Shown piece after piece: positions 1 through 5,895 of a stretch of DNA of 7,805 nucleotides (position 1 is its first letter; each line of letters starts with the position of its first letter). Both the position numbers and the translations under genes were made by a program. The notes beneath the pieces are model-generated. The model saw only the letters and a list, made by a program, of their open reading frames with translations, was not told the origin of the DNA and did not search any database. The DNA is from Bacteroidales bacterium (GTDB lineage Bacteria > Bacteroidota > Bacteroidia > Bacteroidales > VadinHA17). The stretch is from positions 1 to 7,805 of the forward strand of contig JALOMM010000061.1 in assembly GCA_025455535.1 (NCBI GenBank), read 5' to 3'.

Positions 1-122
1 ACATAATTGTTCTGGTCACGGTTAAGACGGTTGTTGTAATTGTTGCGGCACTGATCAGAGCAGAATTTTTTATCAGACCGGCCGAGAAGTTTAGCTCCGC
101 AGTCAAGACATACTCTTTCCAC
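1..122 (-). CDS. Small zinc-ribbon protein, C-terminus cut by window edge
   Basis: Reading leftwards from a GTG at 122-120, the frame is open to the window edge and gives 40 residues beginning MERVCLDCG. It has two cysteine pairs, C5-x2-C8 and C21-x3-C25, followed by an Asn/Arg-rich stretch (RNNYNNR, 26-32). This matches small Bacteroidota zinc-ribbon proteins with the pattern 'C..CG..L.GRSDKKFCSD.CRN.YNN'. The four cysteines probably bind one zinc ion. The molecular role of the family is not known to me, and the rest of the protein lies outside the window. GTG at 122 is chosen because it places the first CxxC where family members have it. The frame stays open upstream to a stop at 200-198 but has no ATG; a TTG at 182-180 is the alternative. 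There is no Shine-Dalgarno sequence, which is usual in this phylum. The gene diverges from ssb. Confidence 0.72.
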   Translation of the reverse strand, partial: MERVCLDCGAKLLGRSDKKFCSDQCRNNYNNRLNRDQNNY

Positions 123-146
123 AGCGTAATGTTTTGATAAAGATAG

Positions 147-175
147 AAAAAAACGTTTACAAACGGATATAAACG
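147..175. repeat. A-tract plus AAACG repeated three times at 10-bp period
   Basis: A run of seven A (147-153) leads into AAACG at 151-155, 161-165 and 171-175, spaced exactly 10 bp apart, so on one face of the helix. Two palindromes are nested in it: AAACGTTT (151-158) and CGTTT-AC-AAACG (154-165). The element lies in the divergent region between the zinc-ribbon gene and ssb, about 55 bp upstream of the ssb -7 box. Phased A-tracts bend DNA and phased short repeats often bind protein, so a regulatory role is possible. That role is inference; the repeat itself is read directly. Confidence 0.5.
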
Positions 176-228
176 ACTGCAAAATGAATAGAAATGGTTA
201 ATAACCGGATGTACTGAAAGGGCCGTTG

Positions 229-236
229 CACCTTTG
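229..236 (+). promoter_or_regulatory. Probable -7 box of the ssb promoter
   Basis: CACCTTTG matches the Bacteroidota -7 consensus TAnnTTTG at all but the first base. Transcription would start near 243, about 30 bases before the ssb ATG at 274. I see no clear -33 TTTG at the expected 19-21 bp spacing. A start site near 243 excludes the longer reading of ssb beginning with the ATG at 226. Confidence 0.45.
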
Positions 237-273
237 TATCGTAAACTTATTATTAACCTTAAATCAGAAGATC

Positions 274-678
274 ATGAATGCAATGAGAAACAGGGTACAG
301 CTGATCGGAAGACTTGGTCAGGACCCGGAAGTAAAAACGCTTGAAAGCGGAAAGAAAGTAACAAACTTCACAATGGCTACCAATGAGACCTACAAGGGTG
401 CCGATGGTAACAAGACTGAGGAGACCACGTGGCATAACATTGTAGCCTGGAACGGTCTTGCCGAGATCTCCTCAAAATACCTGAAAAAGGGTAAGGAGGT
501 ATGTATCGAGGGGCGGATAAGCTATCGCACCTACACAGACAAGAACGGTGTACCTAAGAGTGTCACGGAGATAGTGGCATCAGACCTGGTTCTTCTCAGC
601 GCAGGGGGTGTTGCCAGGGCTGAATTACCCGCAGAAGGCAAGGTCAGGGAAGGCAAGGTGAAGGAAAAGAATGCCTGA
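274..678 (+). CDS. ssb: Single-stranded DNA-binding protein, short form without acidic tip
   Basis: This 134-residue protein is a single OB-fold SSB that coats single-stranded DNA in replication, recombination and repair, normally as a tetramer. The family signature is clear: NRVQLIGRLGQDPE near the N-terminus (6-19), the TWHNIVAWN strand (52-60), KYLKKGKEVCIEGRI (68-82) and the closing Y-T-D-K-N-G strand (about 87-108). The ATG at 274 is chosen over the in-frame ATG at 226 because the domain begins just after it and the -7 box lies between the two; an ATG at 283 is also possible. After the OB fold only about 25 residues follow, ending EGKVREGKVKEKNA. There is no DDDLPF-like acidic tip, which in replicative SSBs recruits partner proteins. 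It may therefore be an accessory SSB paralogue. It converges on iorB. Confidence 0.95.
   Translation: MNAMRNRVQLIGRLGQDPEVKTLESGKKVTNFTMATNETYKGADGNKTEETTWHNIVAWNGLAEISSKYLKKGKEVCIEGRISYRTYTDKNGVPKSVTEIVASDLVLLSAGGVARAELPAEGKVREGKVKEKNA
634..663 (+). repeat. 15-bp in-frame tandem duplication at the end of ssb
   Basis: Two adjacent 15-bp units (634-648 and 649-663) agree at 13 of 15 positions and share the core GAAGGCAAGGT. They encode EGKVR then EGKVK in the basic C-terminal tail of SSB, at the place where an acidic tip would be expected. A recent slippage duplication is the simplest explanation. Confidence 0.8.
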
Positions 679-713
679 GGGATGGGCATGTGTGTGGACT
701 GATTGTCTCGTGA

Positions 714-742
714 GGGGCTGTTACCAGAAAGGTGGCAGCCCC
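714..742. terminator. Hairpin between convergent ssb and iorB
   Basis: A 12-bp stem (GGGGCTGTTACC pairing with GGTGGCAGCCCC, including two G-U pairs when read as plus-strand RNA) closes a 5-base loop, AGAAA. It lies between the ssb stop (678) and the iorB stop (754), so it could end transcription from both sides. Neither strand has a good U-tract after the stem; the plus strand has only CTTTGC. It is therefore a strong hairpin but an imperfect classical terminator. Confidence 0.65.
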
Positions 743-753
743 CTTTGCAGCGT

Positions 754-1329
754 TCAGCGTGCCGCCGCTTCCCTCCCGGCCCTGAGTGCCTTCAGGTTGA
801 GATCGACAACCTCCTCACCCTTGCGCCTGAAAAGCTGCCTGACGGCATTCTCAAGGCTCTCGAACGGCAAGGCGATGAATGACGACGCAGCCCCGAGAAT
901 GACCATGTTGCCTGACCTTGACGATCCCAGTTGCTTTGCAATCGAATCGGCATCGATGACGACAGAGTTATGCACCTTCCCTATCTCTTTCATGATATCC
1001 TCCTTTTCGGGATAATCAGGGATATTGACAAACGGTACGGAGCTGGTCACCAAACCCCCTTCAGGCGAGAGCCATGGCAGGTAGCGCAGTGCCTCCATCG
1101 GCTCAACGCTTATAATTAAATCTGCCTTACCGTATGGGATAAGGTCTGAATGGATCTCACTGTCAGAGAGCCTGAAGTGTGACTGCACGTCGCCGCCACG
1201 CTGGCTCATTCCGTGTACCTCCGACTGTTTGAGGAAAAGATTCTTCTCAACTGCTGCAAGACCTATGGTGGCCGCTATTGAGAGTATACCCTGTCCTCCC
1301 ACACCTGCTAGAATTATATCACATTTCAT
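754..1329 (-). CDS. iorB: Indolepyruvate:ferredoxin oxidoreductase, beta subunit
   Basis: This 191-residue protein is the gamma-type (pyruvate/ketoisovalerate oxidoreductase) subunit that pairs with IorA. The complex converts indolepyruvate and other aryl pyruvates plus CoA to aryl-acetyl-CoA, CO2 and reduced ferredoxin in the cytoplasm. It begins MKCDIILAGVGGQGIL, with the glycine-rich GVGGQG at 9-14, and carries the family motif SEVHGMSQRGG at 36-46. A later LIISVEPMEALRYL segment and a VVIDADSIA strand also fit, and the length is normal for IorB. The ATG at 1329 is chosen because the glycine loop follows it directly; a longer frame starting at 1410 would lie entirely inside iorA. It is 4 bp downstream of the iorA stop with an AGG just upstream, so it is probably translated from the same message by coupling. 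Confidence 0.95.
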   Translation of the reverse strand: MKCDIILAGVGGQGILSIAATIGLAAVEKNLFLKQSEVHGMSQRGGDVQSHFRLSDSEIHSDLIPYGKADLIISVEPMEALRYLPWLSPEGGLVTSSVPFVNIPDYPEKEDIMKEIGKVHNSVVIDADSIAKQLGSSRSGNMVILGAASSFIALPFESLENAVRQLFRRKGEEVVDLNLKALRAGREAAAR

Positions 1330-1333
1330 TGTC

Positions 1334-2950
1334 TTACCTGTTATCAGTCTTCTTTGCGGATTCCGCCTTCTTGTCTCTTGTTGCTGTCTGAATGCATTCC
1401 CTCCGTGCAAGTATCACAGACAACCCGTGATACATCAGTTCCTCCCTGATGACATTCACATTCTCTTCATGATTCTTTTTCAGAGGCACGATCACTCTCA
1501 GGTGCTCACGGCTTACCCCCAGGCCGAGACATATACTCTCGATACGGTCAGCGGCCTGCGACTTCTGTCCTCCTGTCATCCCGGTGGTTGAGTTGTCAGA
1601 TATGAGTACTGTCACCGGAGAATCCTTAATGACAGCGTCAAGCAACCCTGTCATGCCTGAGTGGGTGAAGGTTGAATCGCCTATCACGGCCACTGCCGGG
1701 AAGAGCCCGGCGTCTGCGGCACCGACAGCCATGGTCACCGATGCACCCATATCCACACATGAGTTTACCATATTATACGGGGGCAATGCACCGAGTGTAT
1801 AGCATCCTATATCTGAGAAAACCCTGCCGGGCCCAATTTCCTTCATCACCTCCGCAAGCGCCGAGTAAAGGTCAGCATGCCCGCATCCCTTGCAGAATGA
1901 GGGAGGCCTCTGCTTTACCATTGATGGCACTTCTTTTCCCATCGCAGTCTTCATCCCCAGGGCAGAGGCAACTATTGAGGGATTGAGTTCGCCGTCACGG
2001 GGTACGGTACCGTCTAACCGGCCGAGAACCCTGACATCCCTGTCAAGCAGTCCGCGGAGCTGCTCCTCAATAAGGGGATAACCCTCTTCCAGGACCAGCA
2101 CCTTTTCGCAGCTGCTGACAAGTTCAGAGACCAGTCCCCTGTCAAGCGGATAGGCAGCAACTGAAAGAACAGTGTACCTTTCCTGATCGTCCGCTATGTT
2201 TTCCATAAGATAGTTCTGAGCAATACCACAGGTCAGTATTCCTACTGATCTGTCCGTTCCTTTCCTGAGCCTGTTCCATCGTGAGATCAGTGGTTCAGAC
2301 GGCAGGGTTTCAAACAGTACCGTAAGGGCTTTGTACTGTTTGCGTGCTATTGCCGGAAGGAGGACAAACTGCCTGGTGTTGTACGGGAGTGAGTTTTCGT
2401 TCTGCTTCCTAACTGCCTGCCGTGTAACAGAGGCGCGTGAGTGTGCCAGACGTGTGGTAATGCGGAAAAGAACCGGAAGCCTGAGTTTCTCTGACAGCTC
2501 GAACGCATCGAAGATCATATCATAAGCCTCCTGCTGGTTGCGGGGCTCAAACTGAGGAACCATTGCAAACTTACCGTAGAACCTCGAGTCCTGCTCGTTC
2601 TGTGACGAGTGCATCGAGGGATCATCGGCAGCCACCACAACAAGTCCTCCGTTCACACCTGTCACCGATGAGTTTATGAAAGCATCAGCTGCAACATTAA
2701 GACCTACGTGCTTCATGGCAACCATCGCCCTTTTACCGGCATATGACATTCCAAGGGCAGCCTCCATTGCAGTCTTTTCGTTGGCTGACCATTCACGGTG
2801 AACATTCCCTTCTGCCGCCTGCGCTGCAGACTGAACATATTCCATTATCTCGGTCGACGGGGTACCCGGGTAAGCATACATCCCGCTCATGCCCGCATCA
2901 AGCGCCGCCTGCGCAATCGCTTCATCACCAAGCAGTAATAAGCTCTGCAT
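1334..2950 (-). CDS. iorA: Indolepyruvate:ferredoxin oxidoreductase, alpha subunit, without ferredoxin domain
   Basis: This 538-residue subunit binds thiamine pyrophosphate and carries out decarboxylation of aryl pyruvates with IorB. In order it shows the N-terminal pyrimidine-binding domain with AYPGTPSTEI (26-35) and the SANEKTAMEAALG stretch (55-67), a central transketolase-C-like domain (about 232-330), and the TPP-binding domain with CKGCGH (353-358), SDIGCYTLG (379-387), MGASVTMAVG (401-410) and the diphosphate/Mg site GDS (424-426) to DNSTTGMTGGQ (452-462). Classical IorA proteins continue into a C-terminal domain with two [4Fe-4S] clusters. This one stops after ARRECI (515-520) with a short Lys-rich tail. 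Cysteines 353, 356, 383 and 519 sit where related two-subunit 2-oxoacid oxidoreductases hold their single proximal cluster, so one cluster may remain; that is my inference. No phenylacetate-CoA ligase gene is adjacent in the window. Confidence 0.95.
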   Translation of the reverse strand: MQSLLLLGDEAIAQAALDAGMSGMYAYPGTPSTEIMEYVQSAAQAAEGNVHREWSANEKTAMEAALGMSYAGKRAMVAMKHVGLNVAADAFINSSVTGVNGGLVVVAADDPSMHSSQNEQDSRFYGKFAMVPQFEPRNQQEAYDMIFDAFELSEKLRLPVLFRITTRLAHSRASVTRQAVRKQNENSLPYNTRQFVLLPAIARKQYKALTVLFETLPSEPLISRWNRLRKGTDRSVGILTCGIAQNYLMENIADDQERYTVLSVAAYPLDRGLVSELVSSCEKVLVLEEGYPLIEEQLRGLLDRDVRVLGRLDGTVPRDGELNPSIVASALGMKTAMGKEVPSMVKQRPPSFCKGCGHADLYSALAEVMKEIGPGRVFSDIGCYTLGALPPYNMVNSCVDMGASVTMAVGAADAGLFPAVAVIGDSTFTHSGMTGLLDAVIKDSPVTVLISDNSTTGMTGGQKSQAADRIESICLGLGVSREHLRVIVPLKKNHEENVNVIREELMYHGLSVILARRECIQTATRDKKAESAKKTDNR

Positions 2951-3042
2951 ATAGTTTCCGTTTTATTTTAGTTTCTGAATAGATGCCGGTAAAGATGAAA
3001 AGAAATTGAGAATAAACAAATAAGTTAAGTCATCGTGAAGAG

Positions 3043-3065
3043 GTGCCAGGAAAAGGTTCCGGCAC
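3043..3065 (-). terminator. Hairpin downstream of the arsenate reductase gene
   Basis: On the minus strand GTGCCGGAA pairs with TTCC-T-GGCAC around a CCTT loop, a 9-bp stem with one bulged T. It starts 9 bases after the arsC stop codon and lies before iorA, suggesting that arsC and iorAB are separate transcription units. No U-tract follows, so termination efficiency is uncertain. Confidence 0.45.
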
Positions 3066-3074
3066 TGATATTTC

Positions 3075-3551
3075 TCAGAGTATGTTCTCCAGGTCCTCAG
3101 GTATCAGGCTCCTTATATTATGATGAACAAAGTCAAACGCAAAATCCTCTATCTCGTCCCTCAGGGCATTGAAAGAACTCAGAATTTCTTCCTCGCTGCC
3201 GCTGAAAGATGACGTATCGGCGAATGGGTGATGAATACGGACAGCCTCACCCGGAAACTGCGGGCATTGTTCCTTTGCCTCGTCGCAGAGTGTTATTATG
3301 TAGTCGAACTCCTTTACCGGAAGATCAACTGTCGTTTTGGATTTCTGTCGTGATATATCTATCACCGCCTCCATCATAGACTTCACGGCATGCAGGTTCA
3401 GTCCGCGGGCTTCAATGCCGGCACTGTATACCTGTGCCGAACCGCCTGCATAGTATCTGATCCATCCTTCAGCCATCTGTCCCCGGGAAGAATTGCCGGA
3501 ACAGAATACCAGGATCATCGGGGGTTTCAGGCTTTTCCCTTTTCCTTCCAT
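3075..3551 (-). CDS. arsC: Thioredoxin-coupled-type arsenate reductase (low-molecular-weight phosphatase fold)
   Basis: This 158-residue cytoplasmic protein has the phosphatase P-loop C-x5-R as CSGNSSR (17-23), followed by QMAEGW (25-30) and YSAGIE (42-47). Two further cysteines, C89 and C96 in LCDEAKEQCP, have the x6 spacing of the resolving pair that passes a disulfide to thioredoxin in the Staphylococcus aureus/Bacillus type ArsC. That triad favours arsenate reduction to arsenite over tyrosine phosphatase activity. Deviations from the usual CTGNSCRS are S22 and G24, and the FADT segment (about 110-113) replaces the common D-D-P. The ATG at 3551 gives an 11-residue extension before MILVFC; the ATG at 3518 (M12) is an equally reasonable start. 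No arsR, arsB or acr3 gene is adjacent in the window. The gene diverges from the neighbour at 3625. Confidence 0.88.
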   Translation of the reverse strand: MEGKGKSLKPPMILVFCSGNSSRGQMAEGWIRYYAGGSAQVYSAGIEARGLNLHAVKSMMEAVIDISRQKSKTTVDLPVKEFDYIITLCDEAKEQCPQFPGEAVRIHHPFADTSSFSGSEEEILSSFNALRDEIEDFAFDFVHHNIRSLIPEDLENIL

Positions 3552-3624
3552 TTTATTAAAGTTAAGTTAAATTTACGATTTAACGGCCATTATTGTTTAC
3601 TTTACACCACAAAATTTACTGCCG

Positions 3625-4308
3625 TTGAAGAAGATTTTGGTTACAATCCTTTTGCTGGTAACGACGGTTGCAATTACAGGTGCCCAGGAAGAGCCAAAGA
3701 GGAAATATATTCAGATAGACGGAATAACTGCTGACGATGAGGGATACATTGTTCCCAACGTAAGCATTTATTCAAGGCATCTTAAGCGAGGTGCCGCAAG
3801 CGATCATCGCGGCATTTTTTCAATTATCAGCACCCCCGGCGATACAGTTTTCTTCAGCGCGGTAGGGTACAAATCAACCATCCTTACCGTCCCGGCAGAC
3901 CTTGCCGGCATAAATTACATTACGGATGTAATAATGGTAACAGACACCATCCTGATAGGCGAAGTGCTCGTTCTCCCCTGGAAAACCTATTCGGAATTCA
4001 AAAGGGCCGTGCTGGAAAACAAGCCTGTTGATCCGCTTATGGAAAACATGGAGAATAACCTTGCCCTTATTGAGCAGCAGGTATGGTCAGACATGCGATC
4101 CACTCCCGGACAGGGATATCGTTACACGATGCAGCAGATGTCAGACAACCTGTATACAAGGGGACAGCAGCCGGCGAATAACCTGCTGAATCCGTTTGCC
4201 TGGTCACGATTCTTCAAAGAGTCAAAGGAAGGGCTGCTGAAGAATGAGCCAACCAAGACGACGAAACCGGCGAAGATCAGGAAAAAGAAGAAAAAGAAGG
4301 GTGACTGA
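3625..4308 (+). CDS. Secreted carboxypeptidase-regulatory-like domain protein
   Basis: This 227-residue protein starts with TTG: the frame has a stop at 3568-3570 and no ATG before the signal peptide. Residues 1-20 (MKK, a hydrophobic core, then ITGA) form a signal peptide with likely cleavage before Q21. Residues 28-110 resemble the carboxypeptidase regulatory-like beta-sandwich common in Bacteroidota envelope proteins, with PNVSIYSRHLKRGAASDHRGIFSI (44-67, spanning strands) and VFFSAVGYKS (75-84). This is followed by the phylum-typical EVLVLPWKTYSEFKRAV segment (113-129) and NNLALI (144-149). The C-terminal third is polar and ends in KIRKKKKKKGD, an unusually basic tail. Location is probably periplasm or outer envelope. 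The precise function is unknown; the domain is not a catalytic peptidase. A TonB-C-like gene follows 97 bp downstream on the same strand. Confidence 0.82.
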   Translation: MKKILVTILLLVTTVAITGAQEEPKRKYIQIDGITADDEGYIVPNVSIYSRHLKRGAASDHRGIFSIISTPGDTVFFSAVGYKSTILTVPADLAGINYITDVIMVTDTILIGEVLVLPWKTYSEFKRAVLENKPVDPLMENMENNLALIEQQVWSDMRSTPGQGYRYTMQQMSDNLYTRGQQPANNLLNPFAWSRFFKESKEGLLKNEPTKTTKPAKIRKKKKKKGD

Positions 4309-4405
4309 TGTTTCTGTCGTCGCTCATCATGATCCTCCGGCTTACAGCACATTTCTGACATATCATTGACGTCGTGCAAACAATTATTTATAATTTCGTC
4401 CCCTG

Positions 4406-5146
4406 ATGAGCAGGTTTGAGATAATATTCACGGCAGTGATGACCACCGTCATTGTGCATCTTCTAGTTGCTGTGATATTCATGTCGGTAAAGGTTTCTGC
4501 CATGAAACGCGAACTGGTAGCCGAAATAATCCTGGCCATGGAGGAGGAGATGCCTGACCCCGCCATGGAGAAGGCCATAGAGCTTTCAAAGAGCGACATG
4601 TTCGATGGCGCCACGGCCGAAGAGATTGTAAACATCATTAAAAACCTTGCAGACAAACCCATCGACATTGATCCGGAGGAGTACCAGGACATGGTTAAGG
4701 AGGAGCTTATCAAAAGCGGGATGCTGAATGAGAAGAACTTCATTGATGAGCAGAAGATGGCTGAGGAAGCAGGCAATGAAGAGATACCGATCCCTACGGA
4801 TGAGATCAAACCCCAGTTGACAGAGAAGAAGGAAAAGCCTGAAGAGAAGGGTACCTTCAGGGGGCCGACAAGAATTTTCTATGATCTGAAAAACCGGCAT
4901 CACGTATATCTGCCGATACCCATCTACAAGTGTGAGGGTGCGGGACAGATTACCCTGGCCATAGAGGTAGATCAGCGCGGCAATGTTGTCAAGGCCGAGC
5001 CTGCTTCAGGCCTCTCAACCACAAAGGATCCGTGTCTTACAGAGACAGCTGTTACTCACGCATTGCGTTCAAGATTCAACTCGGATCTGAGCGCACCCGC
5101 AAAGCAGGCCGGTTTCCTTACGTTTGTGTTTGTCTCCCAGCGATAG
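4406..5146 (+). CDS. Single-pass membrane protein with TonB-like C-terminal domain
   Basis: This 246-residue protein has an uncleaved N-terminal membrane segment (about 7-30), an acidic, helix-rich middle (about 35-145, rich in Glu, Lys, Met) and a C-terminal domain. The last part resembles the Bacteroidales 'energy transducer TonB' type: FRGPTRIFYDL (151-161), YLPIPIYKCEGAGQITLAIEV (168-188, in two strands), DQRGNVVKAE (189-198), a second cysteine at 210, then ALRSRFNSD (219-227) and the final GFLTFVFV strand (236-243). C176 and C210 could form a disulfide. TonB-like domains pass proton-motive force from an ExbBD complex to outer-membrane transporters, but there is no proline-rich linker, and no exbBD or receptor gene lies nearby. 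It may span the periplasm through its helices instead. Its stop is 4 bp from that of the SRAP gene on the other strand. Confidence 0.82.
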   Translation: MSRFEIIFTAVMTTVIVHLLVAVIFMSVKVSAMKRELVAEIILAMEEEMPDPAMEKAIELSKSDMFDGATAEEIVNIIKNLADKPIDIDPEEYQDMVKEELIKSGMLNEKNFIDEQKMAEEAGNEEIPIPTDEIKPQLTEKKEKPEEKGTFRGPTRIFYDLKNRHHVYLPIPIYKCEGAGQITLAIEVDQRGNVVKAEPASGLSTTKDPCLTETAVTHALRSRFNSDLSAPAKQAGFLTFVFVSQR

Positions 5147-5150
5147 CCAT

Positions 5151-5873
5151 TCAGAAGAGCAGCCCCTGAACCGGATAGCTGTAGGGCATAATCAGCTCCG
5201 GCCTGTTACGGTCAGCTCGTGCATTGGTGATGAGCGGACTGACGGTGTATGCTTCAAGCATCCCGGAGTCTACGGGCATCATGAGTGACGAGGCCATCTC
5301 CTTCGTCATCTCTCCCCTCAGCCAGAGCTTCTCAGCAGCTGAGGGCAGTATCACAGGCATTCTTTTCTTTGTGTTATGTATCTCTTCCATGAGACTGTTG
5401 GCCTTTGTCGTCACCACAGAGAATGTTTCAAGCGTCACCCCTCCCTTGATTGCCCATGAATCCCATACCCCTGCAAGAGAAAAAATATCTTCATCACGGA
5501 GCCTTATATACCACGGTACTTTCCTCCCTCCGATGTGCTGCCATTCAAAGAAGCCCCTTACCGGGACAAGACAGCGGCGTGAAACAAAAGACTCCCTGAA
5601 GGCAGGCTTGACATCTATTGTCTCAGACCGTGCATTGAAAGTCTTAAGCATTATCTCCCGGGCTTCATCCTCACCCGCCACCCATGACGGTATCAGTCCC
5701 CATCTGAACAGCTGAATGGCAGAGGGTCTATCTGAGCAAACCACCGGCATTGATGGCAGGCTGTAGGCGTGGTAATAGTAGCTTGGGCGGTATTTATCCG
5801 GATCTATCAGGGTGGCACCGTAGCGCTCCTCGAGTTCCTCCCTGACGATATTTACATTAACGGTAAAGCACAC
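5151..5873 (-). CDS. SRAP-domain (YedK/HMCES) abasic-site DNA-protein crosslinking protein
   Basis: This 240-residue protein belongs to the SRAP family, which uses the amino group and thiol of Cys2 to form a thiazolidine crosslink with abasic sites in single-stranded DNA, shielding them from strand breakage. The start is the GTG at 5873, read as Met and followed directly by TGC, giving M-C-F-T with the catalytic Cys2 exposed after Met removal. Longer readings from upstream ATGs bury this cysteine about 36 residues inside and overlap the preceding gene. Other family landmarks are RWGLIPSW (57-64), FNARSET (79-85, N80), LVPVRGFFEW (102-111, E110) and IHNTKKRMPVIL (165-176, H166), corresponding to N75, E105 and H160 of E. 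coli YedK. Length is normal. It lies 22 bp after the serine hydrolase gene, so it is probably co-transcribed with it. Confidence 0.95.
   Translation of the reverse strand: MCFTVNVNIVREELEERYGATLIDPDKYRPSYYYHAYSLPSMPVVCSDRPSAIQLFRWGLIPSWVAGEDEAREIMLKTFNARSETIDVKPAFRESFVSRRCLVPVRGFFEWQHIGGRKVPWYIRLRDEDIFSLAGVWDSWAIKGGVTLETFSVVTTKANSLMEEIHNTKKRMPVILPSAAEKLWLRGEMTKEMASSLMMPVDSGMLEAYTVSPLITNARADRNRPELIMPYSYPVQGLLF
5171..5201. terminator. Possible hairpin inside the 3' end of the SRAP gene
   Basis: CCGGA-(TA)-GCTG pairs with CAGC-TCCGG around an 11-base loop. It begins 25 bases after the stop of the plus-strand TonB-like gene, whose own spacer to the opposing gene is only 4 bp, so any terminator for it must lie inside the SRAP coding region. 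There is no U-tract and the sequence is coding, so this may be chance. Confidence 0.22.
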
Positions 5874-5895
5874 TTTGCGTGATTGATAATTTGAT

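Noticed and set aside
226..273. Upstream in-frame ATG extending SSB by 16 residues
   Set aside because: It overlaps the probable -7 box and lies upstream of the inferred transcription start; the added residues are not part of the SSB family N-terminus.
671..1015. Plus-strand reading frame of 114 codons after ssb
   Set aside because: It runs through the terminator hairpin and antisense to iorB, and the product has no recognisable features.
3568..3575. TAAATTTA as a -7 box for arsC
   Set aside because: It differs from TAnnTTTG at the key last base, is a simple palindrome in AT-rich DNA, and has no -33 partner.
4365..4398. ATTG plus TAATTTCG as a promoter for the TonB-like gene
   Set aside because: Both boxes have mismatches, the spacer is 22 bp, and the start site would leave almost no leader before the ATG at 4406.
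4384..4809. Minus-strand frame of 141 codons, Ser/Met/Ile rich
   Set aside because: It is the shadow of the TonB-like gene; its serine-rich composition reflects antisense reading of Glu/Lys/Met codons.
5224..5715. Plus-strand reading frame of 163 codons
   Set aside because: It is antisense to the well-supported SRAP gene and has no family signature; long antisense frames are common opposite coding sequence of this composition.
274..5873. Functional DNA-repair island linking ssb with the SRAP gene
   Set aside because: Both proteins act on single-stranded DNA, but they are about 4.5 kb apart on opposite strands with unrelated genes between.
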